A stretch of DNA of 20,716 bases, from positions 1 to 20,716 of the IMG/VR virus record IMGVR_UViG_3300021376_000440; one strand, given 5' to 3'. Position 1 is the stretch's first letter; every line of letters begins with the position of its first letter. This stretch comes from a virus. Made by a program: the position numbers and the translations under genes. This document shows positions 8,227 to 15,705 of the stretch, one piece after another. A model generated the notes under the pieces. The model worked only from the letters and a program-made list of their open reading frames with translations, had not been told where the DNA came from and did no database searches.

Positions 8227-9897
8227 TTATTGACCAGGTAAAAATGATTTATTTTGTTTTATGCTGCCTTTTGGTTTTGATTTGTCATCTTGTGGTGCTT
8301 GAAAACCAAAGAATAGATTTTTATCTTTACTAATATCTGCAATATCTTCTATTAAATCAAATTGAGAAAGTTCTCTGTCTAAAGTCTGAAAATTAATTTT
8401 ACCTGTTTTATATTCCTCAGCTAAATCTTTTCTTATTTGTTTAAAATTATTTTTATAATTTTCTTGATTAAATTCTTTAAACCTTGAAGCAAATCTTTCT
8501 GGTTGTGGCAGTTGAGTAATTTTAGGTATAAATTTTTGCTCATCTTTAATAGCTGCTACATAAGCATCCTCTGGTTTCATTTTCTCATCATAAACAAAAC
8601 TCTTATAACGCTCTGCTGCTCTGACCGCTCTTGCTTTTGCATCGCCTGCATCTTTATTGGATGCAAATAATACACCTGTTGGATCGCCTACATCCGCTTG
8701 CAATATTTTTAAATAATTTTGGAAATCTCTAAAACCTTTACGATCTTCTTTAGATTTATTTAATATTTCATTAAATTTAACTAAATCATCTACCTTTAAT
8801 CGTTTCATAATTGTTAGATCGGCATTAACGATTTCTTGCAAGGTATCAATTTTATCTACGCTATCAGCAACTGCGATTTGAACATTTAATTCATTTAAAA
8901 ATTGTTCATCAGTTAAAATTTCAGATTTTGTATAAGTTTGCACAAGTCGTGCATATTGAGCTGAATTGATTGAACCTTTATTTCTAAGATCATAAATAAA
9001 ATCTAAATCTGGTCGTGCTTCAATCGCTTCTTTGTCGTTAGGATTTTTATTAGCATTATTGATACGAGTTGAAAGCTCAGCAAAATAAGTATTTTGTAAT
9101 TCTGTCGTTGCTCGAATTTCAAACTTTTCTCGATCAAGTTTTTTAGTGGTTTCTGATACTAATCTTGCTTTTGCATTTTCTAAAATTAATGCAGCTCTTT
9201 TTTCACCAAATATATTTGCAATAGTTTCAGCGTTGTTAATTGTAAGTAAAGGATCAATCTTATTGTTATTTTCAACAATAAATCTTAACGATTGTAAGTT
9301 TTTATCTTTAACAATTTTATCATATTCTTTTGCATCGTAGATACTTCTAAATGCAGGATTTTTTATAAAATTATCAAACTCATCATCACCAAATTTAGCA
9401 TCAATAGCATTAGTAACGGTTGCTCGTTTTATATTTAGTTGTGTTAAATAATTATCATTTGTTATTTCAGTTTTTTTAATACTGTTTTCAGTAATCTTTG
9501 CTGAAAGTTTTGGCAGTAATTCTATTTGTTGTTTAACAAGCCAAGTATTAATTTTATCTTTAGCATTACGACTGATGTCTGGATATTGAGATAAAAAATC
9601 TTTTTCTTTAATTGCATCTCTAAACATTTGCGCACCTTTTAATACATTTGTTTCATTAGATGCTGCAGAATAGATTGTTGAAAGCTCTGGAGATATTTTA
9701 CTTATAATATCTAAATAAGTGCTATTATCTTCTTTATCTTTTTGATCTTCGTAAATCTTAACTAATTGTTTTCCAATATTACCAATTCCTGATGCTTGTT
9801 CAGTTGCAAGTGATAATGGTAAAGTCAAAGATGCTGACTGCGGAACTTTTAATCCTTCAGGCTGCGTTATTACTTCTGAAATTTTAAGAATAGCCAT
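8227..9897 (-). CDS. gp15-like internal virion (core) protein (556 aa)
   Basis: This protein lies between the gp14-like gene and the two large gp16-position proteins, the place of T7 gp15 (747 residues), which forms the inner core and the periplasmic part of the ejection channel. The sequence is almost wholly helical and highly charged, with long Lys/Glu/Asp/Asn stretches, repeated helix-turn segments such as YDLRNKGSINSAQYARL and ELSQFDLIEDI, and no signal peptide, transmembrane segment or catalytic motif. The C-terminus is basic and flexible (DDKSKPKGSIKQNKSFLPGQ). The identification rests on gene order, size and composition rather than a signature motif. It starts two bases after the gp14-like stop and ends three bases before the next ATG. 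Confidence 0.78.
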   Translation of the reverse strand: MAILKISEVITQPEGLKVPQSASLTLPLSLATEQASGIGNIGKQLVKIYEDQKDKEDNSTYLDIISKISPELSTIYSAASNETNVLKGAQMFRDAIKEKDFLSQYPDISRNAKDKINTWLVKQQIELLPKLSAKITENSIKKTEITNDNYLTQLNIKRATVTNAIDAKFGDDEFDNFIKNPAFRSIYDAKEYDKIVKDKNLQSLRFIVENNNKIDPLLTINNAETIANIFGEKRAALILENAKARLVSETTKKLDREKFEIRATTELQNTYFAELSTRINNANKNPNDKEAIEARPDLDFIYDLRNKGSINSAQYARLVQTYTKSEILTDEQFLNELNVQIAVADSVDKIDTLQEIVNADLTIMKRLKVDDLVKFNEILNKSKEDRKGFRDFQNYLKILQADVGDPTGVLFASNKDAGDAKARAVRAAERYKSFVYDEKMKPEDAYVAAIKDEQKFIPKITQLPQPERFASRFKEFNQENYKNNFKQIRKDLAEEYKTGKINFQTLDRELSQFDLIEDIADISKDKNLFFGFQAPQDDKSKPKGSIKQNKSFLPGQ

Positions 9898-9899
9898 AA

Positions 9900-10376
9900 T
9901 TAAGTTCTTTTAGTGTATTTGTCGTAAGCACCGTAAGCCATATTGGCATCGCTTAATAAACTACCAACGGCTGCAATATATTGACTTCGTGCTGTAAGAT
10001 TAGCTTTAAACAATTCACCTTCTCCTTGTGAACGCAACATGATTGCTTCGTTTTGGATGTTTTCACTTTCAGTAATTGCATTAAATTCTGCTGTTGCAAT
10101 ATTAAATGCTTGGATATTTTTATTCTCTAAACCCACTAAATAAGGAGTGGTACCAGATCTAAATTCTGCACCTGATTTTAAAGCGTTAACTAAAAATTGT
10201 GAATATTCAGCTTCTTGTTTTCTTACAATTTGTGGTCTGGTAACTACGTTAAATATTTGTCGTCTTTGTTCTTTTTGTTTTTCTTTAAGCGCTGCTTGTT
10301 GTTGATAAACTTTATTATTATAATTACCAATTGCTCTAGCACTTTCAGCTGCTGCGATATTTCCTAAAAAACTCAT
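9900..10376 (-). CDS. gp14-like internal virion protein (158 aa)
   Basis: A 158-residue protein with the profile of T7 gp14 (196 residues), the ejected protein that makes the outer-membrane part of the DNA channel. The N-terminus MSFLGNIAAAESARAIGNYN is small-residue-rich and is followed by a long helix of Gln, Lys, Glu and Ala (NKVYQQQAALKEKQKEQRRQ). The C-terminal half again has helices with small residues (AVGSLLSDANMAYGAYDKY). Its ATG overlaps the stop of the gp13-position gene (ATGA), so translation is coupled. Family assignment rests on position plus this N-terminal pattern; no enzymatic role is expected. Confidence 0.8.
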   Translation of the reverse strand: MSFLGNIAAAESARAIGNYNNKVYQQQAALKEKQKEQRRQIFNVVTRPQIVRKQEAEYSQFLVNALKSGAEFRSGTTPYLVGLENKNIQAFNIATAEFNAITESENIQNEAIMLRSQGEGELFKANLTARSQYIAAVGSLLSDANMAYGAYDKYTKRT

Positions 10377-10828
10377 ATTTTATATATTTTAGCCATGCGG
10401 TAGTAGTTAGTTTTATCTGGACCGTATTGCACCATTACTCCTTCTTCTTGAAGTCCAAGCCATTTTGCAAAACGTATGCCAAGTTTAAAATCCTCTTTTA
10501 CTGCTGTCTGTAATCTCCAGATTTTATTGTTAATACAAAGCATATCCATTCTACGTTTAACAAGAATGGCAGCTCTAATTTTGTGTTTAAATATTTCCTT
10601 ACTTGATAATACCCAGCCTTCCGCACAACCTTGCCAGAGCGGATAAATTCCACCTGATACAATTGGCTGCTCATTGGCTAGTAAAGTAAATGAAAGTCCT
10701 GGTGCAGCAATATCAATTCTGTTTTCGTAATTTTCTGCATCCTGATCCATTAACGGATCATTCATTCCGTAATTTATAATTTCCGTTCCATGTGTAGAAC
10801 GATACGGAATAACTTTATAATTAACCAT
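10373..10828 (-). CDS. gp13-position protein, GNAT acetyltransferase-like (151 aa)
   Basis: It occupies the slot of T7 gp13 (138 residues), a protein needed for virion maturation. The sequence has the outline of the gp13/GNAT-like family: a beta strand and helix first, then a central GLSFTLLANEQPIVSGGIYPLWQG segment (44-67 region) followed by EGWVLSSKEI, and a conserved-looking LGLQEEGVMVQYGPD near the end (125-139), as expected for an acetyltransferase-type fold. A clear acetyl-CoA loop (Q/RxxGxG/A) is not visible, so activity is doubtful. Its start overlaps the end of the gp12-like gene by eight bases (ATGGTTAA) and its stop overlaps the gp14-like start, indicating tightly coupled expression. 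Confidence 0.8.
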   Translation of the reverse strand: MVNYKVIPYRSTHGTEIINYGMNDPLMDQDAENYENRIDIAAPGLSFTLLANEQPIVSGGIYPLWQGCAEGWVLSSKEIFKHKIRAAILVKRRMDMLCINNKIWRLQTAVKEDFKLGIRFAKWLGLQEEGVMVQYGPDKTNYYRMAKIYKI

Positions 10829-13280
10829 CAGATGTTACAACGGTTGGATAAATTGCAAGAACTGAACAAGGTAAAGCCTGTTCTTGTTTTACAAAAATAA
10901 ATCCATCAGTATTGTAATCATCTCTAAATTCTATTTCCTTATCACCTGCTAAAAAAGTTGAAACAGGAGTGTCCATTGGATCCGATGAACTTCTAAAAGG
11001 TATAGTTTCTAAATTATCTAAATCTGGTCCAACTTTAACTCCAACAGTTTCAAATAATCTAAGAACAACTTTTGAAATTCGTTTAGTTTTACCTTGTGAA
11101 GTTCCTTCTTCAGCACCTCCTTCAATTCGCATTGTCTGAAGTACACTTGAATAATTTAAACCTACAACTGCTTTATTTATATATCGATCTAAACTTATAG
11201 CACCTGATGATACAGTTTTATTAGAGTGCGTTGCACCATCTGCCAGGATGCCAACAGATTGTGCTTCAAGATGTGATAATCCTGATAATGAATTTACAAC
11301 TTGTTTTACAGTAGCACCTGTTGTGTGCGCTGCTGCAGCGGTACTGTTAAATCCTCTTGTGCAGCCTGTTAAAGTATTTGTCGATTTACCTGAATAAGAA
11401 ATACGCTCACTATCAATTAAAATAGTTCCTGTTGCAGTAAATGAACTAGCATCGGTTAATGTAATTGAAGCTGTTGAATTATTAATACTGCCATTTAATG
11501 TAGTAGATGGTCCTGTATAAGTTAAAAAACTATCTAAAAATTTAAAGTCTGTAGAGTTCGTTTCATCAAAATCAAAATCAGAAAAACATTCAATATATCT
11601 TTTAGTTGATCCATTAATGGTGCGCTTAACAATAATCCATAATTCATCTTCATCTAAAGTTCCTGAAATAGATGCAATACTTTCAACAATACCAAATTGA
11701 CTTGTTCCAAAAGAACCGCCTAATTTATGTTTATGCCAAGCAACTACATTTTCAGATCTTTGATAAGTAAGACCAATTAAAATTCCATCATCTCGAACAG
11801 CCCACAAAATACTTGAAGGCTCTTGCTGATAAGTAAATTCATTTATTCCGCTATCAGTTACAGCATCATTTAAAATACAAAGATCAGGTGCGACATAGCC
11901 GTCACTATCGAAATTGTATGCTAACTCTCTAAATTTTCTTTTTGCTTTTTGTAAAAAGATAACTGCATTACCAACAGGTAAAGCATCGACATCGGCAGTT
12001 CCAAATGAACTTTGTTTTTTAATTGTTAAGTTTGTTGGTGTAACTGCAGCATCCGTTCCATCTGCGGTTACTGTAAATTCTCCGCCTGTGGTTCCTATAA
12101 TTAATGTTCGTTGTGCTTTTAAATATCGAACTCTATTTACCTGATTAGAAGCGATTGTATAAATCATCGCATCATCTGCTAAAGTTCCTGCTGCAAAGTT
12201 TTCGTAATCGCCAGATTTTGAAAAATAAATTGTTTGTGGCTCTGTGTTTGTACCAGCAAAAACTAATCGTTGTTCAAAAAAAGATACACAAGCAGGATGA
12301 CCTGAAAAATCAGAAAAGGCTCCAAGTTTCCATTTAGTCGTTGCAATATTTTCTGAACTATACACAAAAGCTAAAGTTCTGTGAGTTGCAGCGGTTGTTG
12401 AGCTAGTTCCTCTAGTACAGCCTGTAAGACTTCTTGTAGCTGCATCTTTGCCTGTGTAGGTAATTAATTCATCATCAATTCTAACTGTACCTGTTGTTGC
12501 GTAATCATCAATTTTATCGACAACAATTGTGGTATCTGATGATGAAATTTCCTTTGAAAGTTTAGATGGATTAACTTTTGGTGCTAATGTTTCAAGTACA
12601 TCAGCGGTTACCACAGTTGTTGAAGTTCGTGCAGTTATTTCTGCATATCCTAATCCATAACCAATACTAACTAATCTACCCACATCAGATGTTTGAAAAC
12701 CTGTATTATTATTAATTCCTGTTACAGCTGATGCAGTAATAGTTATCCCATTTCCTGAAATCGCACTTGCACTTAAAGTCGTTGTTTCAGTATTTTCATC
12801 TAAAAATGGACCGTAAGTAAAAAGTAATTCATCTAAACTCCAATTGGTATGACCTGTTCTTGATAATTTTCGAACTTCGTGATTTGGATGACAAATGTAT
12901 AAAACGTCTGCTGATTGAGCAAATTTAATTTCAAATAATTCAGCCGTTAAATAAGGTGATGCAATTTCATAAGCAGATCCACTTGATAAAATTTGACCTT
13001 TGTCTTTATAAAAACGAATGTACTGATTACCGAATTCTAAAATATAAGTTTGTGTTGTTGAAAACTCAAACGGTATTAATCTTGTTTTATTAGCAGAAGT
13101 TTTAACTTCACTAATAAATTGTGTACCTACTCTTCTAGTCGCTGCTCCTTGTGGATGGACTAAAAAATTTTCTAAAGTTTTGCAGCCTGTTCTATATTTA
13201 TCAAAATCAGTTCTACCATCTAGTTTAGAGCCAAGCTCACCAGATACAAAAGAAGTAAGCGCTAATGTTGTTCGAGGCAT
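10821..13280 (-). CDS. T7 gp12-type tail tubular protein B / nozzle (819 aa)
   Basis: The N-terminus (SFVSGELGSKLDGRTDFDKYRTGCKTLENFLVHPQGAATRRVGTQFI) is the typical start of the podoviral gp12 nozzle family, and length is close to T7 gp12 (794). Other family segments include RLIPFEFSTTQTYILEFG (67-84), HPACVSFFEQRLVFAGT (328-344), PQTIYFSKSGDYENF (348-362) and RTLIIGTTGGEFTV (391-404). Two copies of a small beta module lie at residues 246-306 and 602-660. The protein should form the hexameric nozzle below the gp11-type ring and bind fibres. It follows the gp11-like stop with no gap, and its end overlaps the gp13-position start. Confidence 0.95.
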   Translation of the reverse strand: MPRTTLALTSFVSGELGSKLDGRTDFDKYRTGCKTLENFLVHPQGAATRRVGTQFISEVKTSANKTRLIPFEFSTTQTYILEFGNQYIRFYKDKGQILSSGSAYEIASPYLTAELFEIKFAQSADVLYICHPNHEVRKLSRTGHTNWSLDELLFTYGPFLDENTETTTLSASAISGNGITITASAVTGINNNTGFQTSDVGRLVSIGYGLGYAEITARTSTTVVTADVLETLAPKVNPSKLSKEISSSDTTIVVDKIDDYATTGTVRIDDELITYTGKDAATRSLTGCTRGTSSTTAATHRTLAFVYSSENIATTKWKLGAFSDFSGHPACVSFFEQRLVFAGTNTEPQTIYFSKSGDYENFAAGTLADDAMIYTIASNQVNRVRYLKAQRTLIIGTTGGEFTVTADGTDAAVTPTNLTIKKQSSFGTADVDALPVGNAVIFLQKAKRKFRELAYNFDSDGYVAPDLCILNDAVTDSGINEFTYQQEPSSILWAVRDDGILIGLTYQRSENVVAWHKHKLGGSFGTSQFGIVESIASISGTLDEDELWIIVKRTINGSTKRYIECFSDFDFDETNSTDFKFLDSFLTYTGPSTTLNGSINNSTASITLTDASSFTATGTILIDSERISYSGKSTNTLTGCTRGFNSTAAAAHTTGATVKQVVNSLSGLSHLEAQSVGILADGATHSNKTVSSGAISLDRYINKAVVGLNYSSVLQTMRIEGGAEEGTSQGKTKRISKVVLRLFETVGVKVGPDLDNLETIPFRSSSDPMDTPVSTFLAGDKEIEFRDDYNTDGFIFVKQEQALPCSVLAIYPTVVTSDG
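11301..11477 (-). repeat. Second copy of the ID-E-I-YSG/LTGCTRG module in the nozzle protein
   Basis: Codes residues 602-660 of the gp12-like protein. The core reads GTILIDSERISYSGK, then TLTGCTRGFNSTAAAAH. It pairs with the copy at 12363-12545 (GTVRIDDELITYTGK, SLTGCTRGTSSTTAATH). The copies are clearly similar at protein level but diverged in DNA, so the duplication is old or each copy was acquired separately. Confidence 0.85.
12363..12545 (-). repeat. First copy of the ID-E-I-YTG/LTGCTRG module in the nozzle protein
   Basis: Codes residues 246-306 of the gp12-like protein. Shared features with the second copy are a hydrophobic strand, T-G-T-x-x-I-D, E-x-I-x-Y-x-G-K, L-T-G-C-T-R-G and A-A-x-H. 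Modules of this kind are seen in many phage structural proteins, as I recall, where they look like small surface-exposed beta domains. Confidence 0.85.
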
Positions 13281-13859
13281 TTATAACCTCGCATCTGTGA
13301 ATTCATTACTTTCAAGTGAACTAATGCTATTTTCCGTTGCATCAATAAATCTTGCTTCTCTTAATCTTTCATCTGCTTGTTCTTGATAATATTTTGCAAG
13401 CGTTGCATTGTTGGTAATACCGTAAGCAATATCGGCTGCAAGTTGAGCAGCAAGTGCTTCTTGTAAAAAAGTATCGTATTCGTTTGGATCGGTAATTAAA
13501 GCAACGTAGAGAATATAAACGGTTGCTTCATCCGTTACTAATTTTCGACCTTCAATGTTATATTTAATATCAGCTTCAATACTGTCGAGTGCGCCTGTAT
13601 GTATTTTTAAAACTCTTAAACAATCTGCAGGCAAAGTATAAGCATAAGCATATTCCACCACAGGTGCCGTTGCATCTTGTGCGAGTTGAACTCTTTTTAA
13701 TAAACAGTTCCAAGGATGCGATCTAAATATTCTATTTCTAATCGGTTCATATCTTTGATTACAAATTCTTGCATTTTTACTGTCATCCGTAAGAGCTGTA
13801 ATAGTTGAGGCTCCTAATAAATTTAATGCTGAATTAACTATTTCTACAACGCTTGCCAT
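13281..13859 (-). CDS. T7 gp11-type tail tubular protein A / adaptor (192 aa)
   Basis: A 192-residue protein, very near the length of T7 gp11 (196), which forms the ring between portal and nozzle. Family segments are visible: an N-terminal helix IVNSALNLLGASTITAL (7-23), NQRYEPIRNRIFRSHPWNCLLKRV (34-57), AYAYTLPADCLRVLKI (71-86) and a long C-terminal helix pair (FLQEALAAQLAADIAYGIT; YYQEQADERLREAR). The ATG at 13859 has an AAGGA ribosome binding site about nine bases upstream and overlaps the end of the preceding small gene by 16 bases. The next gene, the gp12-like nozzle, begins directly after its stop. Confidence in the assignment is high. Confidence 0.95.
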   Translation of the reverse strand: MASVVEIVNSALNLLGASTITALTDDSKNARICNQRYEPIRNRIFRSHPWNCLLKRVQLAQDATAPVVEYAYAYTLPADCLRVLKIHTGALDSIEADIKYNIEGRKLVTDEATVYILYVALITDPNEYDTFLQEALAAQLAADIAYGITNNATLAKYYQEQADERLREARFIDATENSISSLESNEFTDARL

Positions 13860-14038
13860 ATATATTTGTCCTTACAATTTAATTTTACTGAAATTGATCC
13901 TACGGAATACCGTTCCTCAAAAAACTTTGCAGCATAAGTGCAACTTTCTAAATCTTTGAAAGCCATCTTTGGCTGAATTATAAAACACTCTTCTAAAAGA
14001 GGTGAACACACTAGTCCTATTAAAATAAATTTTATCAT
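13844..14038 (-). CDS. Small protein with hydrophobic N-terminus, unknown function (64 aa)
   Basis: This 64-residue protein begins MIKFILIGLVCSPLLEE, a short basic plus hydrophobic stretch that resembles a signal peptide or short membrane anchor. The remainder holds three further cysteines (residues 18, 33 and 55) around MAFKDLESCTYAAKFFEERY, which would suit a small disulfide-bonded exported domain. It lies between the capsid operon hairpin and the gp11-like gene, overlapping the latter by 16 bases. Small proteins with this outline (signal-like start, then a 'dleSC' helix) occur in other marine phages as I recall, but no function is known to me. There is no clear Shine-Dalgarno, as the upstream region is taken up by the hairpin. 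An export, envelope or lysis-related role is possible. Confidence 0.65.
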   Translation of the reverse strand: MIKFILIGLVCSPLLEECFIIQPKMAFKDLESCTYAAKFFEERYSVGSISVKLNCKDKYIWQAL

Positions 14039-14049
14039 GAATGATTGAA

Positions 14050-14073
14050 GGAGGAGGCAATTACGCCTCCCCC
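14050..14073 (-). terminator. GC-rich hairpin after the capsid genes (candidate terminator or processing site)
   Basis: The arms 14050-14058 (GGAGGAGGC) and 14065-14073 (GCCTCCCCC) pair over nine positions with one A-C mismatch around a six-base loop. This is the strongest GC-rich stem in a very AT-rich window. On the coding strand it is followed by TTCAATCATT, a poor U-tract, so full intrinsic termination is uncertain. It stands 15-38 bases after the decoration-protein stop, matching the place of the T-phi terminator of T7, which sits right after the capsid gene and lowers expression of tail genes. Confidence 0.6.
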
Positions 14074-14087
14074 ATTTCGACTAAGAA

Positions 14088-14552
14088 TTAGTCAACAACG
14101 TATCTAATTGTTAAATAGATCGTTCCTGTTGCCGCTCCGCCAGCAAGTGTTGCTGTAATTGGCATTCCGTCTTTATTTGCATCTACAACTGAACCAGAAC
14201 CTAGAGCGATTGTCGCTGCTATGTCTGTTCTTGCTGCTGATGATGTTGAAGTTGCTGCTAAAAAATTAGCCGCTGAAGCAGATACTGTTGTTCCAGCTGC
14301 GTTAGTGTGAGCCGCATATCCAACGGATAATGTAGTTGAAGCTCCTAAAGCATCATTTGCTAAGTAACCGTCAATAATTCTTGCACCATTTGGTAGGTTA
14401 AAGAATTGTATAACGTCAGCGATTTGAAGTGAGCTTGCTTCGTATTCTGCAAAAGCAATTCTTACTTTTCCGCCTTGTTCATTAGTTTTGATGTTTTCTG
14501 AAGGAACATTCTGACTCCATTTAGTTTTTTGAACTGAATATACTGTTGCCAT
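14088..14552 (-). CDS. Probable head decoration / capsid-associated protein (154 aa)
   Basis: A 154-residue protein directly downstream of the major capsid gene. It is rich in Ala, Thr, Ser and Gly with alternating hydrophobic residues, suggesting a beta-structured surface protein; a central segment VIQFFNLPNGARIIDGYLAND (47-67) and the final TGTIYLTIRYVVD strand are typical of small capsid-associated proteins placed next to capsid genes in podoviruses. No enzyme motif or signal peptide is present. A perfect AGGAGG lies eight bases upstream of the ATG and overlaps the capsid stop codon, indicating high-level translation, as expected for a stoichiometric head protein. A head fibre or minor capsid protein is the alternative reading. 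Confidence 0.78.
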   Translation of the reverse strand: MATVYSVQKTKWSQNVPSENIKTNEQGGKVRIAFAEYEASSLQIADVIQFFNLPNGARIIDGYLANDALGASTTLSVGYAAHTNAAGTTVSASAANFLAATSTSSAARTDIAATIALGSGSVVDANKDGMPITATLAGGAATGTIYLTIRYVVD

Positions 14553-14560
14553 ATTTTATT

Positions 14561-14566
14561 CCTCCT
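14561..14566 (-). promoter_or_regulatory. Consensus Shine-Dalgarno for the decoration protein
   Basis: AGGAGG lies eight bases before the ATG at 14552 and overlaps the TAG stop of the major capsid gene. It decides the start of the 154-residue protein and argues that capsid and decoration proteins are made from the same message at high rates. Confidence 0.85.
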
Positions 14567-15428
14567 ATGCTTCGTGACATTCGATTGATACAACTTTAGC
14601 TTCTTCCATTCTGGTTGCGCCAATGGATTGACATACATAGACTTGTGTTGAGTAACCACGATCTGATCGCTCATCAATTCTAGTCATGATGTCTTGTCCA
14701 ACTGCCATAAGAATTGCATCTTGTGTGTACACAAGTGCTTTTCTTAAATTGCCAGATTTAGAAAGTCTGTTCGACATAATAAAATTGAAACCCATGAATG
14801 TATTTAATTCACCATTCACAAGAGCTTTAACTGTATTGTAGTCAGAACTTGTAACGTTTGTATCACCAAGTAAATCGATAACACCTTGTGGTGCTACTAT
14901 GATGTATCTTGGAATTGAAGGATCTACATCACCGCTATCAAGAATTTTTTTAGCATTTCTTAATTTTGTTAATGTTAATCCGTTTGTTGATGCTTCAGTA
15001 ATTGCATTACCAGCTGGCAAAGAAGTAGATGTACTTCCTGTTTCGCCTGTGAATGCTGTTCCTGTTGCAGCGCTTATAATTACATCGTCTTGCGCTCTGC
15101 CTAAAGCATAAGCTGCAGCTAAAGCATAAGATGATGTTGGATCGATTAGAGTTCTTAACTTATCTTGATTGTCGATAAGATCAGCATACTCATAATCAGC
15201 CAAAGATACTCTTCTTCGTGAATGTGGAGTATCCAACTGAGGCGTTTCTGCGTGGCGTGTTGTTCTTAACACGGCAGCTACGCTACCAACTTGGTCAAAG
15301 AAAGCATTTTTTCCTACAACGCTTTCAACTCTCACACTACCTCTAAGAAGAGAACCTTTTTGTTGTGACAACATTTGTACATTGTTTGAATACTGCTGTA
15401 CAAAAGCTGTGGTTATTTGGTTTGACAT
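14565..15428 (-). CDS. Major capsid protein, HK97-fold podoviral type (287 aa)
   Basis: This 287-residue protein sits immediately after the scaffold region and before the decoration gene, the normal place of the major capsid protein. The N-terminus (NQITTAFVQQYSNNVQMLSQQKGSLLRGSVR) and the TRHAETPQLDTPHSRRRVSLADYEYADLIDNQDKLRTLIDPTSSYA stretch (57-101) are characteristic of a podoviral capsid family. Later parts include LTKLRNAKKILDSGDVD (152-168), YIIVAPQGVIDLL (174-186) and a C-terminal strand set typical of an HK97-type fold. Translation starts at ATG 15428 with AAGGAGA eight bases upstream, one of the best ribosome binding sites in the window. No internal protease is visible nearby, in line with T7-type capsids that mature without proteolysis. 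Confidence 0.94.
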   Translation of the reverse strand: MSNQITTAFVQQYSNNVQMLSQQKGSLLRGSVRVESVVGKNAFFDQVGSVAAVLRTTRHAETPQLDTPHSRRRVSLADYEYADLIDNQDKLRTLIDPTSSYALAAAYALGRAQDDVIISAATGTAFTGETGSTSTSLPAGNAITEASTNGLTLTKLRNAKKILDSGDVDPSIPRYIIVAPQGVIDLLGDTNVTSSDYNTVKALVNGELNTFMGFNFIMSNRLSKSGNLRKALVYTQDAILMAVGQDIMTRIDERSDRGYSTQVYVCQSIGATRMEEAKVVSIECHEA

Positions 15429-15528
15429 ATTGTCAATCTCCTTGTTGTTAGTTTAAGTTTTGATTAGTCGGTTCGATTTTCCAGAAATCTGGATCTTGCC
15501 TGTGTATTTAACGATTACACTTCATCGT
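15429..15528 (-). promoter_or_regulatory. 100-base untranslated leader of the capsid gene
   Basis: This is the longest clearly non-coding stretch between genes in the window. It contains two short inverted repeats and ends in the AAGGAGA ribosome binding site (15437-15443). The first repeat, AACGAT/ATCGTT (15510-15529), overlaps the stop codon of the 58-residue gene by one base. The second, TCCAG/CTGGA with a four-base loop (15480-15493), lies mid-leader. I see no convincing sigma70 promoter. A leader with stems just before the most expressed gene could stabilise the mRNA or mark a processing site. Confidence 0.5.
15437..15443 (-). promoter_or_regulatory. Strong Shine-Dalgarno of the major capsid gene
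   Basis: AAGGAGA is spaced eight bases from the ATG at 15428. It fixes the capsid start and contrasts with most genes in the window, which rely on overlapping stop-start coupling. Confidence 0.85.
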
Positions 15529-15705
15529 TTATCTTTGAGATCCTTTACGGATTTTCTCAATAGAATTTTTTTTCATTACCCAATCGAAATAATTTTGCGC
15601 CACAGGAATTGGATCTAGCTTGATATTTTCAGATGCGAATTCAACAGCTAAACGCAAGCATTCCAGGCGTATTTCGTGTTCGGTTAGAATTTGTTTTTCA
15701 ACCAT
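15529..15705 (-). CDS. Small hypothetical protein between scaffold and capsid genes (58 aa)
   Basis: Reading the minus strand from ATG 15705 gives a 58-residue open frame ending in TAA at 15529-15531. It begins MVEKQILTEHEIRLECLRLA and continues through VEFASENIKLDPIPVAQNYF to a basic tail (KKNSIEKIRKGSQR). The ATG overlaps the scaffold stop (ATGGTTGA), the same coupling geometry as at the gp12-like/gp13-position junction (ATGGTTAA). The composition is that of a real small helical protein, with an R-L-E-C-L-R-L-A-V-E helix and a Y-F-D-W-V motif. I recall short proteins of this kind in other marine phages but know no function. Position suggests a capsid-assembly accessory role; that is inference. 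Confidence 0.75.
   Translation of the reverse strand: MVEKQILTEHEIRLECLRLAVEFASENIKLDPIPVAQNYFDWVMKKNSIEKIRKGSQR

Noticed and set aside
12363-12545. Duplicated module as sign of recent insertion
   Set aside because: The two copies differ at most DNA positions, so a recent duplication or mobile element is not supported.
14462-14677. Minus-strand frame of 71 codons spanning the capsid/decoration junction
   Set aside because: It overlaps the ends of two well-supported genes in another frame and has no family resemblance.
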